NCBI GenBank assembly: GCA_036507955.1
Contig: DATCIH010000078.1
Location: 45,334 to 109,333 of the forward strand
Direction: 5' to 3'
DNA length: 64,000 nucleotides
Origin: DATCIH01 sp036507955
GTDB lineage: Bacteria; Bacillota; Clostridia; Clostridiales; Clostridiaceae
The notes beneath the pieces were generated by a model, which ran no database searches, was not told the origin of the DNA, and saw only the letters and a program-made list of their open reading frames with translations. Every line of letters starts with the position of its first letter. Within the stretch, counting starts at the first letter, position 1. Shown here in pieces: positions 16,289 to 25,912 of this stretch. Both the position numbers and the translations under genes were made by a program.

Positions 16289-19200
16289 TTATTTCAGAAC
16301 CTCAACTGTCATATCTAATTTTTCGTTATTTACACTAAATACATTATATACCTTTTCTTCATTATAATATATACCCTCAGATAAAGTTTCTTTTTTAATG
16401 TTATCGGAAAACTTATTGATTATATTTATCAATTTTTCATTTCCTGCTACAAATAAATTGATTTTATCTGCTACCTGAAAACCGCTTTCTTTTCTCATAT
16501 TTTGCACTTTACTTACGATTTCCCTATAAAAGCCTTCTTCTAAAAGTTCCTTTGATATTAATGTATCTAATACTATTCCGATTGTTCCTTCCCCTGCAAA
16601 AGCAAAGCCTTCCAGTCCTTGCATGGTAACAAGAAGATTTTCACTATTTAACTCAATCAATGTTCCATTTATATCTATATTTACCTTTTCTCCTGCGGAG
16701 ATACTTTGAGCAAGCTCCATTTGATTCCTTGAGTCTATTTCCTTCTTTATTGCAGGAATCATCTTTCCAAAAGCTTTACCTAGTACTGGCAAATTTGGTT
16801 TTATTTCAAACTTAACATATTCAGATAAGTCCGCACCAAATTTAACATCTTTTATGTTTAACTCTTCCTTAATAATTGAGCCATAATACTCAGGTAATGA
16901 TTTAACGGAAAGTAGCATCTTAGAAAGTGGCTGCCTGTTTTTAATATTAGCTGTATTTCTTGCACTTCTTCCTAGCTTAACTATCCTATAGGCTTCTTCC
17001 ATATTATCTTCTAATACAGAATTCATTAAGCTTTCCTCATAAATTGGCCAAGAACATAAATGAACACTTTCAGGAGCAGTCTTGTCTAGAATAACTACTA
17101 AATTCTGATATATCTCCTCTGTTATGAATGGAACAAAGGGAGCCGCTACAATAGCTAATGTAGTTAAAACCTTATATAACGTTACATAAGCTCCTTTTTT
17201 ATCCTCAGTAAGGCTTTCACTCCAGTATCTGGACCTATTTGTTCTTACATACCAATTAGACAATTCATCTGTAAAGTCTTCAATCGCTAATGCTGCTTGG
17301 GTTATACCGTATTTATCTAATTGGTCCCCTACAACTTTAACTAAGGTATTAAGCTTTGATATAATCCACTTATCCATAACATTGTCAGAGTGAAAATCTT
17401 TATACTTTCTGGGATCAAAACTATCAATTTCAGCATATAACACATAAAAAGAATAGACATTCCAAAAAGTACTTAAAAATTTCCTTTGAACATCCATAAC
17501 TGCTTCCTCATAAAATCTAGAAGGTAGCCATGGAGCACTTGAGGTGTAAAAATACCATCTAGTCGCATCTGCTCCTTCGTTTTCCAGCACAGTAAAGGGA
17601 CTTAGCACGTTTCCTTTGTGCTTTGACATCTTTAATCCACTCTTATCAAGGACATGGCCTAGGACTACGCAGTTTTCAAAGGGGTTTGTTTCAAACAAAA
17701 TTGTTGATATTGCAAGTAAGGTATAAAACCATCCTCTTGTCTGATCTACTGCCTCAGATATAAACTGAGCCGGAAAGTTTTGCTCAAATAATTCCTTATT
17801 CTCAAAGGGATAATGATATTGAGCAAAAGGCATAGATCCAGAATCAAACCAGCAATCTATAACTTCAGAGACCCTAGTCATTGGTTTACCGCATTTGCTA
17901 CATATTAATTTAACATTATCAATATATGGCTTATGAAGTTCTATTTCATCAGGTACATTTATTCCCTTTTCCTTAAGCTCTGAAATACTCCCAATACATT
18001 CTTTATGTCCACATTCACATTCCCACACTGGAAGAGGCGTTCCCCAGTATCTTTCTCGACTTATACCCCAATCAATTACATTTTCAACAAAGTTGCCAAA
18101 ACGTCCGGTTCTCACATTATCCGGATACCAGTTTATTTTATTATTATTTTCCATTAGCTTATCCCTAAGCGATGACATTTTGATAAACCAGCTGACTCTT
18201 GGATAATATAAAAGTGGTGTATCACATCTCCAACAAAATGGATAAGAATGCGTAAAGGCTTCACTTTTATATAATATATTTTCTTCCCTTAAATAATCAA
18301 CTATTTTAGGATCTGCTTTTTTAACAAATATTCCTTTCCAAGGCTCTACTTCTTCTGTAAAATTACCTTGGGAATCTACAAGATTAACTAGAGGCAAATC
18401 ATATTTCTTGCCTAGCAAATTGTCGTCTTCTCCAAAAGCTGGTGCTATATGCACTACACCTGATCCATCTGTGAGAGTTACAAAATCTCCATGCACCACA
18501 TAAAATGCCTTCTTATCAGGCCTCGCGAATTTAAACATTTGCTCATATTCTTTTCCTAGTAGCTTTTCTCCTTTAAATTCTTCTATAATCTCATATTCGC
18601 CTATTAGCTTACTTAAAAGAGCTTTTGCAAGGATTAAGTTTTCACCATTATTAACAACTTCAACATAGTCATATTTCTTGTTTATGGCGAGTGCTACATT
18701 ACCTGGAAGGGTCCAAGGTGTAGTAGTCCAAACTAATATATATTTATTTTCATCCTTCATCTTAAACTTTATATAAACAGAAGTTTCCCTAACATCCTTA
18801 TAGCCTTGTGCTACTTCATGAGAGGATAAAGATGTACCACACCTTGGGCAATAAGGTACAATTTTATGACCCTTATATAATAAGCCTTTATCCCATATTT
18901 GCTTAAGTGCCCACCATTCAGATTCAATGTAGTCATTATGATAAGTTACATAAGGGTTATCCATATCCACCCAAAATCCAACTCTTTCAGACATCTCTTT
19001 CCATTGCTTTGAATAGGTGAAAACACTTTCTTTGCATTTTTTTATAAAGTCCTCCACACCATACTTTTCTATATCGGGCTTTCCTGAAAGTCCTAGAGCC
19101 TTCTCGACCTCCAGTTCCACAGGTAAACCATGGGTATCCCAACCTGCTTTTCTCAAAACTTTATACCCCTTCATAACCTTGTATCTTGGAATCAAATCCT

Positions 19201-19393
19201 TAATTACCCTAGTTACAACATGGCCAATATGTGGCTTTCCGTTAGCTGTAGGAGGGCCATCATAAAAAGTAAAATATTTGCCATCCTTATTTAAATTAAA
19301 ATTTTTCTCAACAATATTCTTTTCTTCCCAACCTTTTAATATATCTTTTTCCATTTGGACAAAATTTCTTCCAGCTTCAATTTTTTTATACAT
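16289..19393 (-). CDS. ileS: Isoleucyl-tRNA synthetase, type 2
   Basis: A 1034-residue class I synthetase that charges tRNA-Ile. The HIGH motif is at residues 55-58 (GKPHIGH) and the KMSKS loop is KMSKH at 588-592. Length, the GWDTHGLPVE motif and the YCPRCGTSLSSHEVAQGY zinc-like region point to the eukaryote-like type 2 IleRS rather than the ~920-residue type 1. Type 2 enzymes are generally less sensitive to mupirocin. An editing domain (CP1) is present between about 200 and 400. ATG 19393 follows GAAGGGAG. The gene is preceded by a T-box leader with an Ile specifier, so it is induced when tRNA-Ile is uncharged. Confidence 0.96.
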   Translation of the reverse strand: MYKKIEAGRNFVQMEKDILKGWEEKNIVEKNFNLNKDGKYFTFYDGPPTANGKPHIGHVVTRVIKDLIPRYKVMKGYKVLRKAGWDTHGLPVELEVEKALGLSGKPDIEKYGVEDFIKKCKESVFTYSKQWKEMSERVGFWVDMDNPYVTYHNDYIESEWWALKQIWDKGLLYKGHKIVPYCPRCGTSLSSHEVAQGYKDVRETSVYIKFKMKDENKYILVWTTTPWTLPGNVALAINKKYDYVEVVNNGENLILAKALLSKLIGEYEIIEEFKGEKLLGKEYEQMFKFARPDKKAFYVVHGDFVTLTDGSGVVHIAPAFGEDDNLLGKKYDLPLVNLVDSQGNFTEEVEPWKGIFVKKADPKIVDYLREENILYKSEAFTHSYPFCWRCDTPLLYYPRVSWFIKMSSLRDKLMENNNKINWYPDNVRTGRFGNFVENVIDWGISRERYWGTPLPVWECECGHKECIGSISELKEKGINVPDEIELHKPYIDNVKLICSKCGKPMTRVSEVIDCWFDSGSMPFAQYHYPFENKELFEQNFPAQFISEAVDQTRGWFYTLLAISTILFETNPFENCVVLGHVLDKSGLKMSKHKGNVLSPFTVLENEGADATRWYFYTSSAPWLPSRFYEEAVMDVQRKFLSTFWNVYSFYVLYAEIDSFDPRKYKDFHSDNVMDKWIISKLNTLVKVVGDQLDKYGITQAALAIEDFTDELSNWYVRTNRSRYWSESLTEDKKGAYVTLYKVLTTLAIVAAPFVPFITEEIYQNLVVILDKTAPESVHLCSWPIYEESLMNSVLEDNMEEAYRIVKLGRSARNTANIKNRQPLSKMLLSVKSLPEYYGSIIKEELNIKDVKFGADLSEYVKFEIKPNLPVLGKAFGKMIPAIKKEIDSRNQMELAQSISAGEKVNIDINGTLIELNSENLLVTMQGLEGFAFAGEGTIGIVLDTLISKELLEEGFYREIVSKVQNMRKESGFQVADKINLFVAGNEKLINIINKFSDNIKKETLSEGIYYNEEKVYNVFSVNNEKLDMTVEVLK

Positions 19394-19459
19394 AATATTT
19401 CTCCCTTCTCTATATCTAAAGACAAAATAATTTTTAAAAGCAAATTTATTATTTTTAGG

Positions 19460-19684
19460 TTAATAAAAAAAACCCCGTCCGAATAGGACGAAGTGAATCG
19501 CAAACCACCTATGGTTATTTCAAATACAATGATACTCTATCCTTTAACGCAGGAATACGAAAAAACTTACTTTTGTTCAGTTTATAACTCCAGGGTGATT
19601 TTCCTTATAATATGCTATGGGCTTTCATCTAACCCCACTCTCTAAAAACAATGTTTATAAGTACTTTTCCCCTTCAACGTTTTA
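19460..19684 (-). promoter_or_regulatory. T-box riboswitch leader (tRNA-Ile)
   Basis: Read on the minus strand. An AGAGAG motif in the Stem I base is followed by a specifier loop containing GGAAAATCACC, where the AUC isoleucine codon is at 19599-19597. The T-box itself begins AGGTGGTTTGCGATTC (19510-19495) and overlaps the left arm of the terminator CGTCC-N-GGACG, which ends in a run of nine T's near 19465-19473. Uncharged tRNA-Ile would stabilise the antiterminator and allow ileS transcription. The T-box core differs slightly from the usual GGTGGTACCGCG. Confidence 0.88.
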
Positions 19685-19687
19685 TTA

Positions 19688-19716
19688 ATTATAGTATATA
19701 CGCCTATCAATGTCAA
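19688..19716 (-). promoter_or_regulatory. Promoter of the ileS T-box transcript
   Basis: A consensus sigma-A promoter on the minus strand: TTGACA (19716-19711), exactly 17 bases, TATAAT (19693-19688). Transcription should start near 19681, giving a leader of about 290 bases. Confidence 0.85.
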
Positions 19717-19739
19717 TGATACCAGTATTTTTCCATAGC

Positions 19740-20666
19740 TTATCTGAATTGAATATATACTAGGTAGAAAATAAAGGTTAATATTATTACAAAAAAAGGC
19801 CAGTTAAGCACTTCCCTTATATTGGTTTTCTCAAAACTTTCAAGCTCCCCGTAAATAATGCTATTTCTTTTCAAACTAACTCTTCGAAGTAGATATATAA
19901 ATGCGAATGCAACTGGTGTAATTAAAAATACCCAAAAAAGTTCACCTAAAACTAGCTGTAACTTTTCCACTGAGGTAAACTTAGTTATATCACTAGGAAC
20001 TTTAATATTGTAAGCAACTACTATTTTAGCTGCAATAAATTGCAGAAGTAGCTGAAACCCATTAAAGGTAAAATGGCATACCATAGCGGCTATTATGGAA
20101 TTTGTTATATACACAATGTAGGCTAAAAGAACTCCTAAGGCAAAGGCATAAAAAAACTGTTGCAAATTTAAATGAAGTATTCCAAAAAATAACCCTGTGA
20201 TTATAGCTGATATTCTTATATCCTTTTTTCTATAACCAGAAAAAGCTACTCCTCTTATCACTAACTCTTCACATATAGCTGGGGTTAAAGCAACTATCCC
20301 AAATTTTGTTATCAGTGTTAAGGAATTTATTTGTTCCATAGCATTACCAATGTAGTTTTTTGATATGAAATTTGATAAAATACCAATTAACTGAGCTGCG
20401 GGCTGAATGAAAATGGCAATTCCTATGATTAAAAGAATTTGAATGGGAGAAATTCTATTAAATCTTATAGTTTTTAGAAAAGGTTCTTTAGTTATAACAA
20501 AATATAAAACAACTGGGAAAAGGAGTAGTAGTAACTGTCCTAGTACCAATATAATACCTACTGGAAGCTTTAAGCCATAAAAAATTGGCCTTAATAAGAA
20601 TCCTCCAAATATTTGTGTTAGAATCACAAGCATTACAAACAAATTGCTTTTAAAAGTAGCTTTCAT
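19740..20666 (-). CDS. CPBP-family intramembrane metalloprotease
   Basis: A 308-residue membrane protein with about eight hydrophobic segments. The CPBP motifs are EELVIRG, FGILHLN and HFTFNG. The C-terminus carries an extra loop and a last helix. ATG 20666 follows AAGGAGAG. It stands alone, with its stop 24 bases before the ileS promoter. It is the second CPBP member in the window (see 1799-2617), but the two share little beyond the motifs. Substrate unknown. Confidence 0.85.
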   Translation of the reverse strand: MKATFKSNLFVMLVILTQIFGGFLLRPIFYGLKLPVGIILVLGQLLLLLFPVVLYFVITKEPFLKTIRFNRISPIQILLIIGIAIFIQPAAQLIGILSNFISKNYIGNAMEQINSLTLITKFGIVALTPAICEELVIRGVAFSGYRKKDIRISAIITGLFFGILHLNLQQFFYAFALGVLLAYIVYITNSIIAAMVCHFTFNGFQLLLQFIAAKIVVAYNIKVPSDITKFTSVEKLQLVLGELFWVFLITPVAFAFIYLLRRVSLKRNSIIYGELESFEKTNIREVLNWPFFVIILTFIFYLVYIQFR

Positions 20667-20711
20667 CGATTTCTCTCCTTTTATCTAATGAGACAGCATA
20701 GCTACCTCGTT

Positions 20712-20747
20712 CTAATCTGAGCAGGGACACACCTGAAGGTATGTCCC
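20712..20747. repeat. Short palindromic repeat, minimal form
   Basis: The left flank CTAATCTGAGCA is like the flank of the long copies at 47924 and 63765. It is followed by GGGACACACCT (20724-20734), two bases, and AGGTATGTCCC (20737-20747), so here the two arms of the longer element are joined almost directly. It lies in the divergent gap between a CPBP gene and a metallo-hydrolase gene. Confidence 0.6.
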
Positions 20748-20903
20748 ATGGAATTAACAATCATCTTTTTCTCGAAACAAAAATTAGCCCTTCATTCCTC
20801 GCTTCTATAACTATAACAAAATTTCCTTACTCTTACAAATAAAATAGTTTATTTATTTATTTTTAGTATATAATATCATTATAATATTGGGAAAGAAGGT
20901 AAT

Positions 20904-21542
20904 ATGATGGTGATAACTTGGCTGGGCCATTCATCCTTTTTAATTGAAGGTTCTAGTGGGAAAAAAATAATAACCGATCCCTTTAATGGAACCGTAGGAT
21001 ATAAATTATATGAGAGCGATGCAGATGTAGTAACCATAAGTCATAATCATTTTGATCATAATTACACAGAGAAAATTAAAGGTAACCCAAGAATCATAAG
21101 TGTAATAGGAAGTTTTGACCTTGAGGATATAAAAATTAAAGGTATAAAGAGCTACCATGATAATGTTATGGGTTCTAAAAGAGGGGACAATATAATTTAT
21201 ATAATTGAAATGGATGGCTATAGGCTCTGTCATTTAGGAGATTTAGGCTATGTATTAGATTCTGCTGCTATAAAAGAGCTAGGCCTTATTGATGTATTAT
21301 TTATACCTGTAGGTGGTAACTATACCCTAGACAATCAAGAAGCAAGCGAACTGGCAAAACTTATAAAATCTCATATTGTAATACCGATGCATTATAAAAC
21401 TACCTTCATTTCATTTCCTATATCTGGTATGGAAAATTTTTTATTAAATATGAAAAACTGTGAAAAGATTACAGATAATCTAAAGCTTGAAAGTAAGCTT
21501 ATGGAATATAATATAGTAAAAATTCTTCCGTATAATAATTAA
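20904..21542 (+). CDS. MBL-fold metal-dependent hydrolase (UlaG-like)
   Basis: A 212-residue metallo-beta-lactamase fold protein of the UlaG/UPF0173 type. It has the metal motif ISHNHFDHN, a second histidine at CHLGDLG, and the later IPMHYKT. The start is one of two adjacent ATG codons (20904 or 20907) after GAAAGAAGGT. Family members act on sugar lactones or phosphoesters or have unknown substrates; no pathway genes are adjacent. Its end overlaps the convergent TSUP gene by 4 bases. Confidence 0.85.
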   Translation: MMVITWLGHSSFLIEGSSGKKIITDPFNGTVGYKLYESDADVVTISHNHFDHNYTEKIKGNPRIISVIGSFDLEDIKIKGIKSYHDNVMGSKRGDNIIYIIEMDGYRLCHLGDLGYVLDSAAIKELGLIDVLFIPVGGNYTLDNQEASELAKLIKSHIVIPMHYKTTFISFPISGMENFLLNMKNCEKITDNLKLESKLMEYNIVKILPYNN

Positions 21543-22297
21543 ACAATATCTAGAACTATTTTTATGAGGAGTAATATTAACACAATAATAAATAAAGGTT
21601 TTATTATTGTGTTTCCCCTTTTTATAGCTATTCCTGAGCCAATATAGTTGCCTAATATGCCACAAATAGCTGCTGGTACCCCATAATACAAATTAACTTG
21701 ATGGGCTCTATAAAAGGTTATCAGTGCTGCTACATTGGAAGCTAAATTTATCATTTTTGCATTTCCTGAAGCAGTTAAAATATCAAACCCTATAATCGTG
21801 GTAAAAGTAAGTATTAGAAAGCTGCCGGTACCTGGCCCAAAAAAGCCATCGTAAGCACCTAATATCAAACCAGCAAGCATTGATAAAATTATAATAACTA
21901 TAAGCGACCTTTCCTTTGTTTTATCTTTAACCCCAAAATTTTTCTTTAATAAGATAAATATAGCTATTATCGGAATCAATATAATAAGAGTATACTTCAA
22001 GAAACTATCATCTAAACTTAAGGCAGCCCTTGCTCCTAAATAAGAACCTATAAGAGCAGTTATAACTGAAAATATTGCTGCTAGAAAATGAACCTTCCTG
22101 TTTTTTATAAATCTTAAAGCTGATAAAAAGGTACCAAAGCTTGAGGAAAACTTATTAGTACCATATGCAGTATGTATAGGTAGTCCAATAAAAATATAAG
22201 CAGGAAGAGATATAAGTCCACCCCCTCCAGCAATTGAATCTACAAAGCCTGCTATAAAAACAAGTGGACATATTATAAGAAGACGTGTTAAATCCAT
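21539..22297 (-). CDS. TSUP-family permease (TauE/SafE)
   Basis: A 252-residue membrane protein with about eight hydrophobic segments. It starts with the family's FVAGFVDSIAGGGGLISLP motif and has the internal repeat GAYDGFFGPGTGSF. The family exports or imports sulfite, sulfonates and other organic anions. It is the last gene of the rapZ-yvcK-whiA-ytoI run, 14 bases after the ytoI-like gene. Its substrate cannot be inferred from this context. Confidence 0.85.
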   Translation of the reverse strand: MDLTRLLIICPLVFIAGFVDSIAGGGGLISLPAYIFIGLPIHTAYGTNKFSSSFGTFLSALRFIKNRKVHFLAAIFSVITALIGSYLGARAALSLDDSFLKYTLIILIPIIAIFILLKKNFGVKDKTKERSLIVIIILSMLAGLILGAYDGFFGPGTGSFLILTFTTIIGFDILTASGNAKMINLASNVAALITFYRAHQVNLYYGVPAAICGILGNYIGSGIAIKRGNTIIKPLFIIVLILLLIKIVLDIV

Positions 22298-22311
22298 AAT
22301 ATTCTCCTAAT

Positions 22312-23616
22312 TCATCTTTTTAGTATTTTTGCAGAAAGCATTCCTTTACCAATTATTTCTGCTTTATCATTTGTCATGTTTATTTCAACTTTGCAGAAAT
22401 TTCTGCCCATGTCCAATATATTTGTATCAAGTTCTATAATGCTATCCATTTGAACCGGCTTCATAAAATATACAATTATACTATCTACAGTGATATTTAT
22501 ATTATTTTTTTGTTTTAATGCTATTATTCCCATAGTGGATATTAGCATATTTAAAGAGCTCCAAGAAGCTGTACCAAAGGAATCAAGCATTTCTGGTATT
22601 ATCTTCCCTTTAAATTTAAGTTTATTATTGATCATCAAAAACTCAAAATTCTTCAATATCATGTCTTCTAGCGTTTCCCCAACTTGTGGTTGCCTAGATA
22701 TAGATTGCATAGCTTTTATTACATCCTGCGTGCTTATAACACCAATAAGCTTTTTACCCTCAATAACTGGGCATAACTCAATACCTTCCCAACCCATAAT
22801 ATGGGCTGCATAGGCAGCAGTGGTTTTAGGAGAGACTGAAAGAGGTTTTTTAGTCATAATTTTCTCAATTATTTCATCTTCTGCTACTTCTGCAGGTATG
22901 TGTTTAATTGTTATTATTCCTCTAACATTCATAGCATCATCAACCACTGGGTATCTACTATAAGAGGTTTCTTTAATTAATTTTCTAAACTGAGCTATGG
23001 TATTATTAACCTTTATGTATTTTGGATCTAATTTCATAATATCTTCAACTAAGATTATTTCCTTTTTTATTAAATCTTCAGACATTGCTTTGTTTATCAT
23101 AGTAGCTATAGTAAAGGTATCATAGCTAGAAGATATAACGGGCAGTTCCTTTTCATCTGCCAGCTTTTTTATCTCCTCACTACAAGGAAATCCACCAGTT
23201 ATGAGAACTGCAGCTTCCTTATTTAAAGCTAATTTTTGGGCTTCTTCTCTATTTCCCACAATAAGAAGGCAGCCTGGACTAATATATTTTTCCATGGCAT
23301 CGATGGTCATAGCACCTATAACAAATCTATTAAGTGTTCTATGAACACCTTCTCTGCCACTTACTAGTTGACCATCTATAATATTTATTAGCTCCATGTA
23401 GGTAAGAGATTTGATACCTTTTTTTTCAACCTTTTCTATTCTCACTGTTCCAACCCTTGGTATTGTAGCAACAATTCCTAGAGAATTACACTGCTTAATA
23501 GCACTATAGGATGTACCTTCACTTACCTTCATTAATGAAGCAATGCCTCTTACAGATATCTTTGTTCCAACTTTAAGAGACAGAATATGTTTTACTATAT
23601 CTTCCTGCTTAGACAT
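22312..23616 (-). CDS. ytoI: YtoI-like regulator: HTH, DRTGG, CBS pair and hotdog domain
   Basis: A 434-residue four-domain protein. A helix-turn-helix of the GntR-like type covers residues 1-60 (ISVRGIASLMKVSEGTSYSA). A DRTGG domain follows at about 70-185, then two CBS domains (about 195-310) that usually bind adenine nucleotides, and a C-terminal hotdog/4HBT-like fold (about 320-434). This order matches B. subtilis YtoI. The role is unknown; a nucleotide- or acyl-CoA-responsive regulator is plausible. It lies five bases after whiA. Confidence 0.8.
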   Translation of the reverse strand: MSKQEDIVKHILSLKVGTKISVRGIASLMKVSEGTSYSAIKQCNSLGIVATIPRVGTVRIEKVEKKGIKSLTYMELINIIDGQLVSGREGVHRTLNRFVIGAMTIDAMEKYISPGCLLIVGNREEAQKLALNKEAAVLITGGFPCSEEIKKLADEKELPVISSSYDTFTIATMINKAMSEDLIKKEIILVEDIMKLDPKYIKVNNTIAQFRKLIKETSYSRYPVVDDAMNVRGIITIKHIPAEVAEDEIIEKIMTKKPLSVSPKTTAAYAAHIMGWEGIELCPVIEGKKLIGVISTQDVIKAMQSISRQPQVGETLEDMILKNFEFLMINNKLKFKGKIIPEMLDSFGTASWSSLNMLISTMGIIALKQKNNINITVDSIIVYFMKPVQMDSIIELDTNILDMGRNFCKVEINMTNDKAEIIGKGMLSAKILKR

Positions 23617-23621
23617 ACTCC

Positions 23622-24575
23622 TTAACTTCCTTCCCTTTTAAGCTCCTCAGCTATTTTTTCTATCTTCCTGAGCCTGTGGTTAACTCCTGATTTCCCAACA
23701 ACTGGGCTAAGCAAACTACCTAATTCCTTCAAAGATTCATCTGGAAAATTAAGCCTTAATTCGGCAATCTCCCTTAAGTTTTTTGGAAGTCTACTAAGCC
23801 CTATTTCATTTCTAATCAACTTTATACTATCAATTTGTCTTATAGATGCATTTACGGTTTTACTTAAATTTGCTGTTTCACAATTTACCAACCTATTAAC
23901 ATTATTTCTCATTTCCTTCAATATTCTCACATTTTCAAGCTCAAATAAAGACGTATGAGCACCTATAATATTAAGCATATCAATAATTCGTTCCCCTTCT
24001 TTTATATAAACCACATAGCTATTTTTCCTTAATATAACTTTCGAACCTAACTCATAACTATTTATGAGCTTTGATAGAGCATCTGCATAGTCACTATCAT
24101 GTGTTACGAACTCCATATGATAGGTTTTTTCCGGGTTGCTTATACTTCCTCCACCAAGAAAAGCTCCTCTAAGATAAGCTCTCCTGCTTAACTCCGTAGC
24201 TATTAAAGTCTTGGGTATATCATAATCTATAGCGATAATTCCCTCCGTATTCGTTAATACACCTATTTCAATAAGGAAATTTCTTACTCCCATTTCTTCT
24301 GTTATCATAATCATATATATATTATTCTTATTTAAGGAATTGCTCCGTTTTACCATAAGCTTTGTATGAATATTAAAATGCTCCTTTAATTCCTTAAATA
24401 TAAGTCTTGCTATTGCTGCATTTTCTGATATAACTCTAAAACCTAGCTGCCTATTTGAACTGATGGAAATAGTACCACTCACCTTCATTAAAGCAGACAA
24501 TAGTGATACAGCTTCTTTTTTACTAAGCTCTGAAAGCCTACACACTTCGTTTTTTACCTCAGCCGAAAAGGACAT
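23622..24575 (-). CDS. whiA: DNA-binding protein WhiA
   Basis: A 317-residue protein with an N-terminal LAGLIDADG-like domain (RRAYLRGAFLGGGSISNP) and a C-terminal helix-turn-helix (DESLKELGSLLSPVVGKSGV). WhiA controls cell division and, in actinomycetes, sporulation; in Firmicutes it affects division and chromosome segregation. It follows yvcK with two bases between them and is the third gene of the conserved rapZ-yvcK-whiA unit. Length is as usual. Confidence 0.95.
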   Translation of the reverse strand: MSFSAEVKNEVCRLSELSKKEAVSLLSALMKVSGTISISSNRQLGFRVISENAAIARLIFKELKEHFNIHTKLMVKRSNSLNKNNIYMIMITEEMGVRNFLIEIGVLTNTEGIIAIDYDIPKTLIATELSRRAYLRGAFLGGGSISNPEKTYHMEFVTHDSDYADALSKLINSYELGSKVILRKNSYVVYIKEGERIIDMLNIIGAHTSLFELENVRILKEMRNNVNRLVNCETANLSKTVNASIRQIDSIKLIRNEIGLSRLPKNLREIAELRLNFPDESLKELGSLLSPVVGKSGVNHRLRKIEKIAEELKREGS

Positions 24576-24577
24576 AG

Positions 24578-25912
24578 CTATCTCCCAACTTTCCTATCTT
24601 TAAGTCTTTCTGATAAATAAAAATACTCTATAATCTTTTTTCTATCATACAAAAGCTTCTTCTCCATAATTGTTTCTATAATAATTGAAGATAATTTGTC
24701 TGATTCATGCCTTATCAATCCATTTATATTCTGTATGAAATTACCTTCAATAGGTTCAACCCCTAATTCCTTAACCTTTTCTTCATTCATCTTTACAAGA
24801 GAAGAGGTTTTTTCCAAATATCTATCTTCAATTCCTGAGTCTAATGTTCCTATATTTACTATGACATAATCTATTATACCTTTACCACCATGTTTATAAA
24901 TAGCCCTAATATGATCTTCAACCCCATAATCATCAGTTTCTCCCCGTTGAGTCATTATGTTAGATACATATAACTTTAAAGCCTTTGTTTCATGCAGAGA
25001 GCTACCAATACCCTTTATTAATATATTAGGTAATATACTAGTATATAAGCTACCAGGGCCTATAATGACAGCATCAGCAGATCTAATTGCTTCAACTGCT
25101 TCAGATAAAGCCTTAGCATCCTCAGGCATTATGGACACATAATCAATTGGGCTATTACTATTTATGGATTCGATTGGGATATTTGATTCCCCTTCAACTA
25201 TTTTTCCATTTTTAAGCTTTGCTTTGAGGGTTAGATTGTCTAAAGTAACAGGTATAACCCTACCCTCTACAGCTAGTATTGAACACATGTTTTGAACAGC
25301 ATCATTGAAATTGTCAGATATACCATCCATTGCAGCTAGAAAAAGGTTCCCAAAACTTTGATTTTTAAGTTTCCCATCAGTAAATCTATACTGGAGTAAC
25401 TCTTCAATCAAAGGTTCCGTATCTGCTAAAGCTAGTATACAATTTCTGATATCTCCTGGTGGAAGTATCCCTAAATCTTCTCTAAGTTCTCCTGAGCCAC
25501 CACCATCATCTGCAACAGTAACTATAGCAGTGATATTTGATGTGTAATATTTTAAACCTCTTAGCATAGTAGAAAGACCTGTGCCTCCGCCAATAACAAC
25601 AATTTTAGGTCCCTTTACTAAAAGCCTTTTTTCATAAATAAGGTTTTCAAGCTTGGCTGAATTTAAGGAAACATTCAAATAGCCCTTGTTTATTAAACCA
25701 ATAATTGATTTCATAGCTTGGGTTACGGTTATATACAAAACAAAGATTCCTGTTAAAATTAGAAATATATAATAAAATATATAGTAACTGCTGTAAAGCC
25801 TGTTCCAAAACCACTCTAGTACAGCAAAAAATAAAATCATGATTCCCATTATGCCAAGAAGTATCCATCTTTTAACTTTGATGCCTGGTCTTAGCCATTC
25901 AGAAAACTTCAT
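24578..25912 (-). CDS. yvcK: Gluconeogenesis factor YvcK/CofD-like protein
   Basis: A 444-residue protein. It starts with two membrane helices (about 17-35 and 42-62), which longer clostridial members have and B. subtilis YvcK lacks. The CofD-like fold then begins with VVIGGGTGLSTMLRGLK and has the TVADDGGGSGELR motif. The family binds UDP-sugars and is needed for growth on gluconeogenic carbon and for cell shape. Its ATG overlaps the rapZ stop by 4 bases. Confidence 0.93.
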   Translation of the reverse strand: MKFSEWLRPGIKVKRWILLGIMGIMILFFAVLEWFWNRLYSSYYIFYYIFLILTGIFVLYITVTQAMKSIIGLINKGYLNVSLNSAKLENLIYEKRLLVKGPKIVVIGGGTGLSTMLRGLKYYTSNITAIVTVADDGGGSGELREDLGILPPGDIRNCILALADTEPLIEELLQYRFTDGKLKNQSFGNLFLAAMDGISDNFNDAVQNMCSILAVEGRVIPVTLDNLTLKAKLKNGKIVEGESNIPIESINSNSPIDYVSIMPEDAKALSEAVEAIRSADAVIIGPGSLYTSILPNILIKGIGSSLHETKALKLYVSNIMTQRGETDDYGVEDHIRAIYKHGGKGIIDYVIVNIGTLDSGIEDRYLEKTSSLVKMNEEKVKELGVEPIEGNFIQNINGLIRHESDKLSSIIIETIMEKKLLYDRKKIIEYFYLSERLKDRKVGR

